Assembly: GCF_013337285.1 (NCBI RefSeq)
Contig: NZ_SUPW01000014.1
Coordinates: 1-52,189, forward strand
DNA: 52,189 nucleotides
From: Agrobacterium tumefaciens
GTDB lineage: Bacteria; Pseudomonadota; Alphaproteobacteria; Rhizobiales; Rhizobiaceae
Reading direction: 5' to 3'
Made by a program: the position numbers and the translations under genes. The notes beneath the pieces are model-generated. The model did not search any database. It had not been told where the DNA came from and was given only the letters and a program-made list of their open reading frames with translations. Positions 35,836 to 44,298 of this stretch are shown here, one piece after another. How positions within the stretch are numbered: the stretch's first letter is position 1; each line of letters opens with the position of its first letter.

Positions 35836-37698
35836 TTATGGCCCGATCTTGGGCGGCTGGCTAAGGTCGGGTTGGGTGTTCGGCACGGGCTGCTGAGGTT
35901 GCGGTCCGCCCAAATTGAGCGGCGGCAAACCGAGCGCTGGCGGCGCTGCCGGAGCCTGGTTCCCCTGCCCGGATGGGGCTGGAGCCGGGCCACCGAGGTT
36001 GAGCGGCGGCAGGCCCATGGATGGCTGTTGCTGAGACGCGCCGCCGCCGAGCGGAGGCAGCGACAGGTTGTTGTTTCCCAGCCCGCCGGGTATCTCGATC
36101 TTGATGGTGCTTGGATCGACGGTGGTGTGGCCACTCTTGTAGGTCAGGACCAGGCCGGGGAATGCGATGACGACCAGGATCATCACAAACTGGATGATGA
36201 TGTAGGGGAATACACCCTTGTATATTTCCGTCGTTTTCACACCGGGCATTTTTTTGCCCGTCACCTTGTCCACCCAGGTGGAAGTAGGCGCGATTGAACG
36301 CAGGAAGAACAGCGAAAAACCGAAGGGCGGGGTCAGGAACGAGGTTTGCAGGTTGATGCCGAGAATGATGCCGAACCAAACGAGGTCGATCCCGAGTTTC
36401 TCTGCCACCGGGGCGAGCAACGGCACCATGATGAAGGCGATTTCAAAGAAATCGAGAAAGCAGCCGAGAATGAAAATGATGATCGTGACCACGATCAGGA
36501 AGCCGTATTCCCCACCAGGCAGGGCAAGCAGCAATTCTTCAATCCAGACATTGCCATTGATGCCATAGAAGGTCAGACCGAAAACGCGGGCGCCGATGAG
36601 GATCATCATGACGAAGGCGGAAAGCTTTGTCGTCGCATCCAGCGCGTTCTTGACGATCGCCAGCGAAAGTCTGCCTTTGGCGAGCGCAAGGATAAGCGCG
36701 CCGGTTGCGCCCATCGCGCCGCCTTCGGTCGGTGTGGCAATGCCGAGGAAGATGGTGCCGAGGACGAGGAATATGAGCGCCAGTGGCGGCACCAGAACGA
36801 TGATGACCTGTTCGGCGAGGCGTGAAATGACCTTCTTGCTCGCGGCGCTATTAAAAATAGCAACGAGATAAACCGCGAATACGGCGAAGGCGAGGGCTGT
36901 GACGAGCCGCCATTCCGGGCTTGTTATGCCGCTGAAGAGCACATGCATGCCGAGGAAATAAAGCGCCACCGACAGGGCGATCATCACCAGCAGCGAAGTA
37001 ACGCCGTTTCCGAGAGTGCGGGCTTCCTTGGGAAGTGCGGGCACGAGCGCCGGTTTGAAAATCGAAATGGCGAAGATATAGGCGCAATAGGTCGCGACGA
37101 TCAAAAGCGCGGGGTAGAGTGCGCCGACATACATGTCACCGACCGAACGGCCGAGCTGGTCCGCCATGACGATCAGAACGAGAGATGGCGGGACGATCTG
37201 GGCCAGCGTGCCGGAGGCGGCGATCGTGCCCGCGACGAGCGGACGGTTATAGCCGTAACGCATCATGATCGGCAGCGAGATAAGGCCCATCGCCATGACG
37301 GAAGCCGCCACGACGCCGGTGGTGGCGCCCAGCAGCGCGCCGACGAGAATGACCGCATAGGCGAGGCCGCCACGGATCGGGCCAAAAAGCTGGCCTATCG
37401 TATCGAGAAGGTCCTCCGCCATGCGGGAACGCTCGAGGATGATGCCCATGAAGGTGAAAAACGGGATCGACAACAGGGTGTCATTATACATGATCCCGTA
37501 GATGCGTTCCGGATGAGATTGCAACAATGGCCAGAACAGTCGGATTTCCGGAGAAATCCACGATAGCTCCACGCCCAGGGCAAAATAGATGAGACCGCCG
37601 GCGGCCAGGGTGAAGGCAACGGGATAACCGAGCAACAGCATCAGCATCACGCTGCTGAACATGACCAGCGGCAGGTTGTGCGCAATCAAATCTATCAT
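35836..37698 (-). CDS. TRAP transporter large permease subunit (DctM type) with Pro/Gly-rich tail
   Basis: Large membrane subunit, 620 aa, with a dozen or more hydrophobic helices. Family features include VVAASVMAMGLISLPIM, SGTLAQIVPPSLVLIVMADQ and LQTSFLTPPFGFSLFFL. The last 75 residues or so (about 546-620) form a low-complexity tail rich in Pro, Gly, Gln and Asn, with the 10-residue unit GLPPLNLGGP twice and a related SLPPLGGG. An ATG further upstream at 37779 lies inside the small-subunit gene; ATG at 37698 begins with MIDLIAHNLPL and is 1 bp after that gene's stop, so it is preferred. Substrate is probably a 2-oxo acid if it works with the TakP-like receptor (inference). Confidence 0.88.
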   Translation of the reverse strand: MIDLIAHNLPLVMFSSVMLMLLLGYPVAFTLAAGGLIYFALGVELSWISPEIRLFWPLLQSHPERIYGIMYNDTLLSIPFFTFMGIILERSRMAEDLLDTIGQLFGPIRGGLAYAVILVGALLGATTGVVAASVMAMGLISLPIMMRYGYNRPLVAGTIAASGTLAQIVPPSLVLIVMADQLGRSVGDMYVGALYPALLIVATYCAYIFAISIFKPALVPALPKEARTLGNGVTSLLVMIALSVALYFLGMHVLFSGITSPEWRLVTALAFAVFAVYLVAIFNSAASKKVISRLAEQVIIVLVPPLALIFLVLGTIFLGIATPTEGGAMGATGALILALAKGRLSLAIVKNALDATTKLSAFVMMILIGARVFGLTFYGINGNVWIEELLLALPGGEYGFLIVVTIIIFILGCFLDFFEIAFIMVPLLAPVAEKLGIDLVWFGIILGINLQTSFLTPPFGFSLFFLRSIAPTSTWVDKVTGKKMPGVKTTEIYKGVFPYIIIQFVMILVVIAFPGLVLTYKSGHTTVDPSTIKIEIPGGLGNNNLSLPPLGGGASQQQPSMGLPPLNLGGPAPAPSGQGNQAPAAPPALGLPPLNLGGPQPQQPVPNTQPDLSQPPKIGP

Positions 37699-37699
37699 G

Positions 37700-38269
37700 T
37701 CAGGTCCCTGCCGTGTCGTGGGTTTCTGTTTCGGAATCCGACAGCACGGTTTCGCGGGGATCATCGATATATCCCGCAATCACTGCGTATCGCTTGATGA
37801 TTTCCGAAAACGCCTGAAGTAGAAGCAGGGCAAAGCCCAGCAGGACGACAAGTTTTGCGGGCCAGATGATCAGCCCGCCGGCGTTGGACGACATTTCTCC
37901 GGAATTAAACGAGGTCCAGAACCACGGCCAGGCCAGATATGTCATCAATCCGGCAAATGGAACGAGGAAAATGATGTGAAGCACGAAATCGACGACGTCG
38001 CGCGTGCGCTTCGACCATGTGGACGACAGGATATCGATCCTGACATGTTCGTTCTTCAGAAGCGCGTAAGCCGCAGCCAGCATGAAAACGGTGCCATAGA
38101 GATACCATTGCACCTCGAGCCATGCGTTTGATGACATATCGAACATCTTGCGCACGACGGCATTGGTGGCGCTGATCAGGACTGCTGCCAGCAACAACCA
38201 GGACACAGACTGACCGATAACCGTGGTGACCGCATCAACGGCACGGCTGATTCCCAAAAAAAATTTCAC
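37700..38269 (-). CDS. TRAP transporter small permease subunit (DctQ type)
   Basis: Small membrane subunit, 189 aa, about four helices (near residues 15-35, 50-75, 95-120 and 135-160). The stretch WLEVQWYLYGTVFMLAAAYALLKNEHVRIDI is the hallmark of DctQ proteins. Start is GTG at 38269, directly behind GAGGAGGGG, an excellent ribosome binding site. A run of eight A (38256-38263 on the plus strand) right after the start codes Lys-Phe-Phe-Leu and could be slippage-prone. It is one base upstream of the large-subunit gene, forming a two-gene operon. Confidence 0.9.
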   Translation of the reverse strand: MKFFLGISRAVDAVTTVIGQSVSWLLLAAVLISATNAVVRKMFDMSSNAWLEVQWYLYGTVFMLAAAYALLKNEHVRIDILSSTWSKRTRDVVDFVLHIIFLVPFAGLMTYLAWPWFWTSFNSGEMSSNAGGLIIWPAKLVVLLGFALLLLQAFSEIIKRYAVIAGYIDDPRETVLSDSETETHDTAGT

Positions 38270-38687
38270 TTTCCCCTCCTCAGGACCAGATACAAGGTCC
38301 GGACCGCGACTTTTTTATTGGCGGTTTATTGAGCTTGCCGCCAAGCAAGTCCGTTTTTTGTTGTTTGCAGGTGCTTATTGAACCGCTTTTCAAAAAGCAA
38401 CTCAGAACGGTATAGTCATCCTCCGAGAACCCCGTATGGCAAGCACTTGCAATGATTTATCGTGCACTGATTTTACCCTGGACGCTACAGCATGCCCCTT
38501 TTGCAACGGATTAAAATTCGCTTTTCCACGGATGTCGGAACCAACCGCGCGGGTTGATGATCCATTGCACTTTTCAGCGACTTCATGTTACCTCTGGCTT
38601 CGGAGAATCCGGTATGAGCCCGTGATCGCGGGCAGGGCAGGTTCCCTGGCGATACGGGAATGACGGATGGAGCAAAGGGGAAGCGGA
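38270..38687. other. Intergenic region: divergent promoters of TRAP permease and COX IV-like genes
   Basis: 418 bp with no convincing gene; a 75-codon open frame at 38436-38663 has no ribosome site and no family resemblance. TTGGCGG (38318-38324) and CCGCCAA (38338-38344) are perfect inverted arms 13 bp apart, about 50 bp before the DctQ start, a candidate operator for the TRAP genes. The middle part (38370-38530) is relatively AT-rich. Confidence 0.5.
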
Positions 38688-38912
38688 ATGAGCGAACACC
38701 ACACGGGTCCGGTCGAAGTTGGCGCCGAGATGAACTACGCCGAGCACGAAAAGACCTATAATGGTTTTCTGGCTATGGCGAAATACGGCACGATGCTCCT
38801 GTGCGTGCTGATGCTGGCCATGGTCGCTGGTTTCTTCGCATCTGCGGGTCTTCTTGGCGGTCTTATCGTGTTTCTCGTGCTTTCGGCCGCGGGCTTCATT
38901 CTGCTGCGCTGA
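38688..38912 (+). CDS. aa3-type cytochrome c oxidase subunit IV-like small membrane protein
   Basis: Short protein of 74 aa. Residues near EMNYAEHEKTYNGFLAMAKYG are typical of the bacterial aa3-type oxidase subunit IV family (COX4_pro_2), followed by two hydrophobic segments (about 35-53 and 55-73) in an otherwise hydrophilic short protein. Such subunits stabilise or accompany the oxidase in Rhodobacter and relatives; no other oxidase gene is in the window. ATG at 38688 lies 6 nt after AAGGGGA; an in-frame ATG at 38667 is less well placed. It may be co-transcribed with the secreted-protein gene 68 bp downstream. Confidence 0.8.
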   Translation: MSEHHTGPVEVGAEMNYAEHEKTYNGFLAMAKYGTMLLCVLMLAMVAGFFASAGLLGGLIVFLVLSAAGFILLR

Positions 38913-38980
38913 ACGGTCTCCTTCTCGGGCGGTTTCCCGATGCGGAAACCGGGCGACGCCGGATATCGGAAAGGCCAGCC

Positions 38981-39514
38981 ATGAAACGCCTGCTATCCTG
39001 CCTGATTTTGTTTGCGGCGCTTTCGCAGCCCGTTCTGTCGCGGAATATTTTGCCGTCTGAGCAGGACAGGCTGCATACGCAGATTGAACGGTTCAGTACC
39101 GCCTTGAACGGGCAGGATTTCGAAACCGTCGGCAAGACGGTGCCGCCCAAAATCTTCGAGTTTATCGCAAGGAATGCGGGTGTTTCCGTCGAGCAATTGC
39201 GCAGCGCCTTGACGACGCAGATGCAGATGGCGCTTGCGGCGGTCAAGATAACCGAGTTCACCATGGACAAAGGGGCGATCAGCGTTGAGCAGACGCCGGA
39301 TGGCACGCCCTATGCGCTCATTCCGACAAAAACGGTGATGGAAACCGGCGGCCAGACGATTGAGGCGAAATCCCATACGCTGGCTTTGATGGACGGCGCG
39401 GACTGGTATCTGCTACGCGTGAGCGACCAGCAACAGGTAGCGATCCTGCGAAAAGTCTATCCGTCCTTCGCCACGGTGGAATTCCCTGATGATTCCATGC
39501 AGCCGGTGAAATAA
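38981..39514 (+). CDS. Secreted protein of unknown function
   Basis: 177 aa with a Sec signal peptide (residues 1 to about 22, MKRLLSCLILFAALSQPVLS). The mature part is alpha-helical at first (HTQIERFSTALNGQDFETVG and AGVSVEQLRSALTTQMQMAL), then beta-like, ending with KSHTLALMDGADWYLLRVSD. This looks like a small alpha+beta fold of the NTF2-like kind, but I recognise no family. A long open frame starts at 38801 inside the preceding gene; ATG at 38981, directly opening the signal peptide, is chosen. Probably periplasmic. Confidence 0.75.
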   Translation: MKRLLSCLILFAALSQPVLSRNILPSEQDRLHTQIERFSTALNGQDFETVGKTVPPKIFEFIARNAGVSVEQLRSALTTQMQMALAAVKITEFTMDKGAISVEQTPDGTPYALIPTKTVMETGGQTIEAKSHTLALMDGADWYLLRVSDQQQVAILRKVYPSFATVEFPDDSMQPVK

Positions 39515-39562
39515 CCCGCCTATTGCTGTCGGCAGCTTCAAAGCAGGCCTCACGCTCTTCAC

Positions 39563-40816
39563 TTATGAAAAACGCCCCGGTCGGAAAGGATCGACCGAAA
39601 TCGCGGTCTCTTCGCCGTTCGCCAACTGGGTCACGAGGCGGGCAGTGGCTGCCGATTGCGTCAGTCCCAGATGGCCATGGCCGAAGGCGTAGATGACGGA
39701 GGGCGTGGTGCGCGCGGTGCTGATGACGGGAAGACAGTCCGGCATTGACGGACGGAAACCCATCCATTGCGTTCCGCCTTCCATTTTGAGACCGGGCAGG
39801 AAACGCCCCGCCTTTTTCAGCATCGCTTCCGACCGTTTGAAATTCGGCTGCAGCTCCAGCCCGCCAAGCTCGACCGCGCCGCCGACGCGGATGCCTGAAG
39901 AAAGCGGTGTCACGACGAAGCCGTGATCGTTGAAATAGAGCTGGCGTGTCAGGTTGAAGGCGCCGGCGGGCAGGGTGGTGTTGTAACCTCGCTCGGTTTC
40001 CAGCGGCACGATATTACCAAGCGTCGCGGCAAGTTTCCTCGACCAGGCGCCGCAGGCGATTACCACCTTGTCGGCATCGATCTTGTCGCCATTTTCCAGG
40101 GTGACGATCGTGCTTTCACCGACGGCATCGATGCGTTCGGCCTCGCCTTTACGCAGGCTGGCCCCACGGGCAATCACCAGATCGAAAATGGCGCGGGTGA
40201 AATCGTAGGGGTCGGAGACCTGCAGACCATCAGGGGAGAACATGGCATGGCGGAACTGCGGGGCAAGGCCCGGCTGCAATTCATCTATCTCATTTCGGCC
40301 GACACGTTCAAAGGAGAAGCCCGCGCGCTGCTTTTCGTCCCAGTCCTTCGCGGCGGCGTTCAAACTTGCTTCGCTATCGTAAAGATCGAGCGTGCCGGTT
40401 TTTGAAACGAAGGACGAAAGCTCCGGCATGGCGGCGACATGCGCCATTTCACTGGCTGCCAGCCGGTTGATCTCGCTGAGTGCCCGAAGCCCGTGACGAA
40501 AGTTGCGCTCGGCACTGGCACGCCAGAAGCGCCAGAGCCAGGGGGCGATCTTTGCGGCATAGGCCGGTGGCACGCTGAGCGGACCGAGCGGATCGAAAAG
40601 CCAGCGCGGCGCTTTCTTCATGATGCCGGGGGCGGGAATGGGGATGATTTCCGGAAAGGCCAGAATGCCGGCATTGCCGGAACTTGCGCCGCGGGCAACC
40701 TCGCCGCGTTCCAGAAGAACAACCTCACGACCGACATTTTGCAGGTAGAGCGCCGCCATGGAACCGATAATGCCGGTGCCGATCACCAGCACGTCGCATT
40801 TCAGGGTTTTAGTCAT
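39563..40816 (-). CDS. FAD-dependent amino-acid oxidase/dehydrogenase (DadA-like, DAO family)
   Basis: Flavoprotein of 417 aa. The N-terminal dinucleotide site GTGIIGSMAALYLQ (Gly13, Gly15, Gly18) and ERGEVARGASSGNAGILAFPE are characteristic of D-amino-acid dehydrogenases, as are the middle DKVVIACGAWSRKLAATLGN and C-terminal GGTQWMGFRPSMPDCLPVIS and YAFGHGHLGLTQS. DadA oxidises D-amino acids to 2-oxo acids at the membrane. A 2-oxo acid product would fit the TakP-like TRAP system nearby, but this link is speculative. Single gene, convergent with the secreted-protein gene (48 bp gap). Confidence 0.88.
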   Translation of the reverse strand: MTKTLKCDVLVIGTGIIGSMAALYLQNVGREVVLLERGEVARGASSGNAGILAFPEIIPIPAPGIMKKAPRWLFDPLGPLSVPPAYAAKIAPWLWRFWRASAERNFRHGLRALSEINRLAASEMAHVAAMPELSSFVSKTGTLDLYDSEASLNAAAKDWDEKQRAGFSFERVGRNEIDELQPGLAPQFRHAMFSPDGLQVSDPYDFTRAIFDLVIARGASLRKGEAERIDAVGESTIVTLENGDKIDADKVVIACGAWSRKLAATLGNIVPLETERGYNTTLPAGAFNLTRQLYFNDHGFVVTPLSSGIRVGGAVELGGLELQPNFKRSEAMLKKAGRFLPGLKMEGGTQWMGFRPSMPDCLPVISTARTTPSVIYAFGHGHLGLTQSAATARLVTQLANGEETAISVDPFRPGRFS

Positions 40817-41144
40817 CGGCGCTCCTGCAACACAAATCTCTCAAGCCCGCCATAACAATGAATGCCGCCCCGATGAAAGGCCGCATTGCGCCGAGGCTGC
40901 AGAAATATCAGCACTGTGGCAAATAAGCGGTCCACATCAGAGGCGATGCCGCAGGTCGGAGGGCTGGGTCTCTCGGCTTTTAACAGCAGCTTCGGCCTCT
41001 GAAGCAATAGTTATAATTCATCATTAATCGCTATTTAACGGTGTCCCGCTAATTTGCGTGCGGGCAGACCGATCAGTTTTCATCTCCTGGATTAGTGAGG
41101 ATTGAGGAGGTCCGCAAACTGGTCATTGTTGGGGGTTCAAAAGC
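40817..41144. other. Intergenic region upstream of chemoreceptor gene
   Basis: 328 bp between divergent starts, no gene seen. TATAAT (41012-41017) is a good -10-like hexamer, but I see no convincing -35. A short GC stem CCCGC/GCGGG (41045-41049 and 41060-41064) lies downstream of it in the presumed leader. The receptor ATG is preceded by GGGGG (about 41130-41134), a weak ribosome site. Confidence 0.45.
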
Positions 41145-42881
41145 ATGTCTCACTTTTCTAAGTTTGGTTTGGATGCATCTGCGGTGCTGGAAGCCCTGAA
41201 CCGCTCACAGGCCATCATCGAGTTTGATCTGACCGGCAAGGTTCTCAAAGCGAACGATAATTTTTGCAAGGCGATTGGCTATAGTCAAAATGAGATCGTC
41301 GGGCTCCATCACCGCACGTTCCTTTGCGCCGAAGATGCGGCGTCTGCGTCGTACAAGACTTTCTGGGAAAAACTCTCGCGCGGCGAGCACGACAAGGGGC
41401 AATATCGTCGGCGTGCGAAAAGCGGCGCGGATATCTGGATCGAAGCCTCTTACAATCCGGTTTTCCGTTTCGGCAAGCCCTACAAGGTGGTCAAGATCGC
41501 GACCGACATTACGGCAATCAAGCGCCAGAGTGCCGATGACAACGGCAAGCTCGCGGCACTCTCCCGTGCCCAGGCCATGATCGAATTTTCGCCGGACGGA
41601 ACGATCCTCAGCGCCAACGAAAATTTCCTCGAAGCGATGGGATATCAGGCGCAGGAGATCATCGGCAAGAACCACTCGATGTTCTGCGAACCTTCTTATG
41701 TCAGGTCGATGGAATATCGCACCTTCTGGGAAGATTTGCGAACCGGTCGTTTCTCCACTGGCCAGTTCATGCGGCTTGGCAAGGATGGCAAACGTATCTT
41801 CATCCAGGCATCGTACAATCCGATCCTCGATGACCGTGGCCAGGTCTTTAAGGTTGCCAAATTCGCCTTCGACGTGTCGGACCGGGTGCATGCGGTGGAG
41901 GAGCTTGGCGCAGCGCTGGAGCGACTTTCCCAATGCAACATCCGCGTCACGCTGGACAAGCCGTTTGTCGGTGAGTTCGAGGGACTGCGGCGGGACTTCA
42001 ACAAGTCCATCGCGGAATTCCAGAAGACGCTGGAGAATGTTCTCGGCCAGACCGGCGATCTGACCCGCAGCAGCCAGGAAGTCAGCGAAGCCTCCGTCAA
42101 TCTTGCCGAACGTTCGCGCGAGCAGGCGGTGGCGCTGGAGGAAACCTCGGCGGCGCTTGAAGAGATCACAGCGACGGTTCGTTCGTCCACCGAAAACATG
42201 AAAGAGACGCGCAAACTCGTGCAGAGCGCGCGGACATCCACGGTTGCGTCCACGGAAGTGGTCGAGCGGACGGTTGATGCCATGCAGCGCATCGAGACGG
42301 CATCGCGGGAAATCAGCCAGATCATCGGTGTTATCGATGAAATCGCCTTCCAGACCAATCTTCTGGCGCTGAATGCCGGTGTTGAAGCGGCACGTGCGGG
42401 TGAGGCTGGCAAGGGCTTTGCCGTGGTGGCGCAGGAAGTGCGCGAACTGGCGCAGCGTTCCGCCAACGCTGCCAAGGAAATCAAGGCGCTGATCAACAAT
42501 TCCGGCAGCGAGGTTCTCGAAGGCGTCCGGCTGGTCGGTGAGACCGGCGAGGCGCTAAAGCAGATCGACGGGCTGGTCAGACACATTGACGGCAATGTCG
42601 AGATGATTTCAAAAGCGGCCGACGAACAGGCTGTCGGCATCAGCGAGATCAACAAGGCGGTCAACCGGCTGGACCGGATGACGCAGGAAAATGCCGCAAT
42701 GAGCGCCCGCACCACCGCGATCAGCGCCACGCTGGCTCAGGGTGCCGATGTGCTTGCGCAGCTCGTCAGCCTGTTCAAACTGAACCGTCGCAACATTCAG
42801 CGCGAAGACGGTTCATCTGTCCGGTCGGATTTTTCGAATGCCGGCCGTCAGGATAAGGAATCTGGACGGGCAGCCGCATAA
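41145..42881 (+). CDS. Soluble methyl-accepting chemotaxis protein with two PAS domains
   Basis: Chemoreceptor of 578 aa with no membrane helix, so predicted cytoplasmic. PAS 1 is about residues 14-128 and PAS 2 about 136-250; both contain the NxNF and WIEASYNPVF or FIQASYNPIL strands and look like a duplication, of the kind that binds haem or FAD in Aer-like sensors. A short HAMP-like linker (about 255-300) leads to the MA signalling domain (about 315-540), whose tip IDEIAFQTNLLALNAGVEAA is nearly canonical. No C-terminal CheR-binding pentapeptide is seen. Likely senses redox, oxygen or a metabolite and signals to CheA (inference). Confidence 0.92.
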   Translation: MSHFSKFGLDASAVLEALNRSQAIIEFDLTGKVLKANDNFCKAIGYSQNEIVGLHHRTFLCAEDAASASYKTFWEKLSRGEHDKGQYRRRAKSGADIWIEASYNPVFRFGKPYKVVKIATDITAIKRQSADDNGKLAALSRAQAMIEFSPDGTILSANENFLEAMGYQAQEIIGKNHSMFCEPSYVRSMEYRTFWEDLRTGRFSTGQFMRLGKDGKRIFIQASYNPILDDRGQVFKVAKFAFDVSDRVHAVEELGAALERLSQCNIRVTLDKPFVGEFEGLRRDFNKSIAEFQKTLENVLGQTGDLTRSSQEVSEASVNLAERSREQAVALEETSAALEEITATVRSSTENMKETRKLVQSARTSTVASTEVVERTVDAMQRIETASREISQIIGVIDEIAFQTNLLALNAGVEAARAGEAGKGFAVVAQEVRELAQRSANAAKEIKALINNSGSEVLEGVRLVGETGEALKQIDGLVRHIDGNVEMISKAADEQAVGISEINKAVNRLDRMTQENAAMSARTTAISATLAQGADVLAQLVSLFKLNRRNIQREDGSSVRSDFSNAGRQDKESGRAAA

Positions 42882-42927
42882 AAAGGCGGGCTCATGCTCG
42901 CCTCGACCCTGCTGACGAAATTGTTGG

Positions 42928-42961
42928 ATGCGGATGCCTTTGATCGGGCATCCGCATTTCT
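42928..42961. terminator. Terminator between convergent chemoreceptor and monooxygenase genes
   Basis: ATGCGGATGCC (42928-42938) pairs perfectly with GGCATCCGCAT (42947-42957) around an eight-base loop, followed by TTTCTTT in the plus direction. It should end the chemoreceptor transcript and probably also acts on the opposite strand. Confidence 0.85.
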
Positions 42962-44272
42962 TTATCCCTGCAATGCCGGCCGTTCGATGCCGAGGTGGTC
43001 GCGCAGCGTTGAACCTTCGTAGTCCTTGCGGAACAGGCCACGCTCCTGCAACAGCGGCACGACTTCGCGGTTGAATTCTTCCAGCCCGCCGGGGAAGAAG
43101 GGCGGCATGACGTTGAAACCGTCGGCAGCGCCGTTCTCGAACCATTGCTGCATGCGGTCGGCCACGTCTTTCGCCGTGCCCATGACGATGTGGTGGCCAC
43201 GGCCGGCGGCAACACGCAGCGCGAGTTCCCGGATCGTCAGCTTCTCGCGGCGCGCAAGCTCGGTCAGAAGCTCGGCGCGGCTGCGCAGCTGGTCGGAGAT
43301 CGGCAGATCCGGCAGCGGGCCGTCGAGATCGTATTCTGTCAGGCTGTGGCCGATACGCTCCTCAAGCAGCGGCATGGCGCTCTTGATGTCCGTCCAGCGG
43401 TTCAGTTCCTTCAGCTTTTCAGCAGCTTCGTCAAAGCTCTTGCCGATAATCGGCATGAATCCAGGCATGACGGCAACGCTTGCGGGATCGCGGCCGAATT
43501 TTGCTACGCGTGCCTTGAGGCTGGTGTAGAAGGTCTGCGCCTCGGAAATCGCCTGCTGGGCGGTGAAGACGATATCGGCGGTGCGGGCGGCGAGATCCTG
43601 ACCCGGCCCGGAGGAACCGGCCTGAATGAGAACCGGGTGTCCCTGCGGCGAACGTGGAATGTTAAGTGGACCCTTGACCGTGAAATATTTGCCTTCGTGG
43701 TCGAGAATATGGACCTTTTGCGGATCGACGTAACGGCCTCCCTGCTTGTCCTTGACGAAGGCGTCGTCGTCCCAGCTGTCCCACAGGCCACGAACGACAT
43801 TCACATATTCTTCCGCAACGGCATAACGCTCGTCATGCTCGGGATGGTCCTTGGAGAAATTCGCCGCCGTGCGGGCGTAAGATGTGGTGACGATGTTCCA
43901 GGCCGCACGACCATGGCTCAGATGATCGATGGAAGCGAAGGCGCGGGCGGTGTGGTACGGCTCGCCATAGGTGGTGGAGGCAGTGGCGGCCAGCCCGATC
44001 TTGTCGGTCACCATGGCAAGGGCCGCAAGCAGGGTCAGCGGCTCGAAACGGGCAATCATGGAAGGGTGGGCGTCTACACCGCTGGTCAGGCCGTCGGCCA
44101 GGAACACCATGTCGAACTTCGCCGCTTCGGCCATTTTCGTGACACGGGTGAGCAGGTCAAAATTCTCGCTGCCAGCCTCCGCATCCGGGTGACGCCAGCC
44201 GGAAACGTGGTGGCCGGCGCCCTGCAGGAAAAGGCCGAGATGCATTTGTCTTTTGCGGGTCGTATTGGTCAT
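42962..44272 (-). CDS. LLM-class flavin-dependent monooxygenase (NtaA/SnaA/DszA family)
   Basis: FMNH2-dependent monooxygenase of the bacterial luciferase superfamily, 436 aa. Features of the NtaA branch: MHLGLFLQGAGHHVSGWRHP near the start, TSYARTAANFSKDHPEHDERY, HPVLIQAGSSGPGQDLAART and FNVMPPFFPGGLEEF at the end. Known members oxidise nitrilotriacetate, EDTA, dibenzothiophene sulfone and related N- or S-compounds with reduced flavin from a separate reductase. No reductase gene is adjacent. It lies 26 bp after the MmgE/PrpD gene, last in the importer operon on the minus strand, so it probably acts on the imported compound (inference). Confidence 0.9.
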   Translation of the reverse strand: MTNTTRKRQMHLGLFLQGAGHHVSGWRHPDAEAGSENFDLLTRVTKMAEAAKFDMVFLADGLTSGVDAHPSMIARFEPLTLLAALAMVTDKIGLAATASTTYGEPYHTARAFASIDHLSHGRAAWNIVTTSYARTAANFSKDHPEHDERYAVAEEYVNVVRGLWDSWDDDAFVKDKQGGRYVDPQKVHILDHEGKYFTVKGPLNIPRSPQGHPVLIQAGSSGPGQDLAARTADIVFTAQQAISEAQTFYTSLKARVAKFGRDPASVAVMPGFMPIIGKSFDEAAEKLKELNRWTDIKSAMPLLEERIGHSLTEYDLDGPLPDLPISDQLRSRAELLTELARREKLTIRELALRVAAGRGHHIVMGTAKDVADRMQQWFENGAADGFNVMPPFFPGGLEEFNREVVPLLQERGLFRKDYEGSTLRDHLGIERPALQG

Positions 44273-44298
44273 GGGGTCATGCCTTCATGTCGGTCGTG

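Noticed and set aside
37699..37779. Upstream start for the large TRAP subunit
   Set aside because: It would add 27 hydrophilic residues overlapping the small-subunit gene; the ATG at 37698 gives the normal membrane N-terminus.
38436..38663. Plus-strand open frame of 75 codons in an intergenic region
   Set aside because: No ribosome binding site and no family resemblance; Cys-rich start looks random. Kept as intergenic.
41696..42730. Open frame of 344 codons on the minus strand
   Set aside because: Ser/Ala/Arg-rich translation opposite the highly conserved chemoreceptor signalling domain.
42928..42957. Stem-loop as a small RNA gene
   Set aside because: It sits just after the chemoreceptor stop and is followed by a T-rich tail; a terminator explains it fully.
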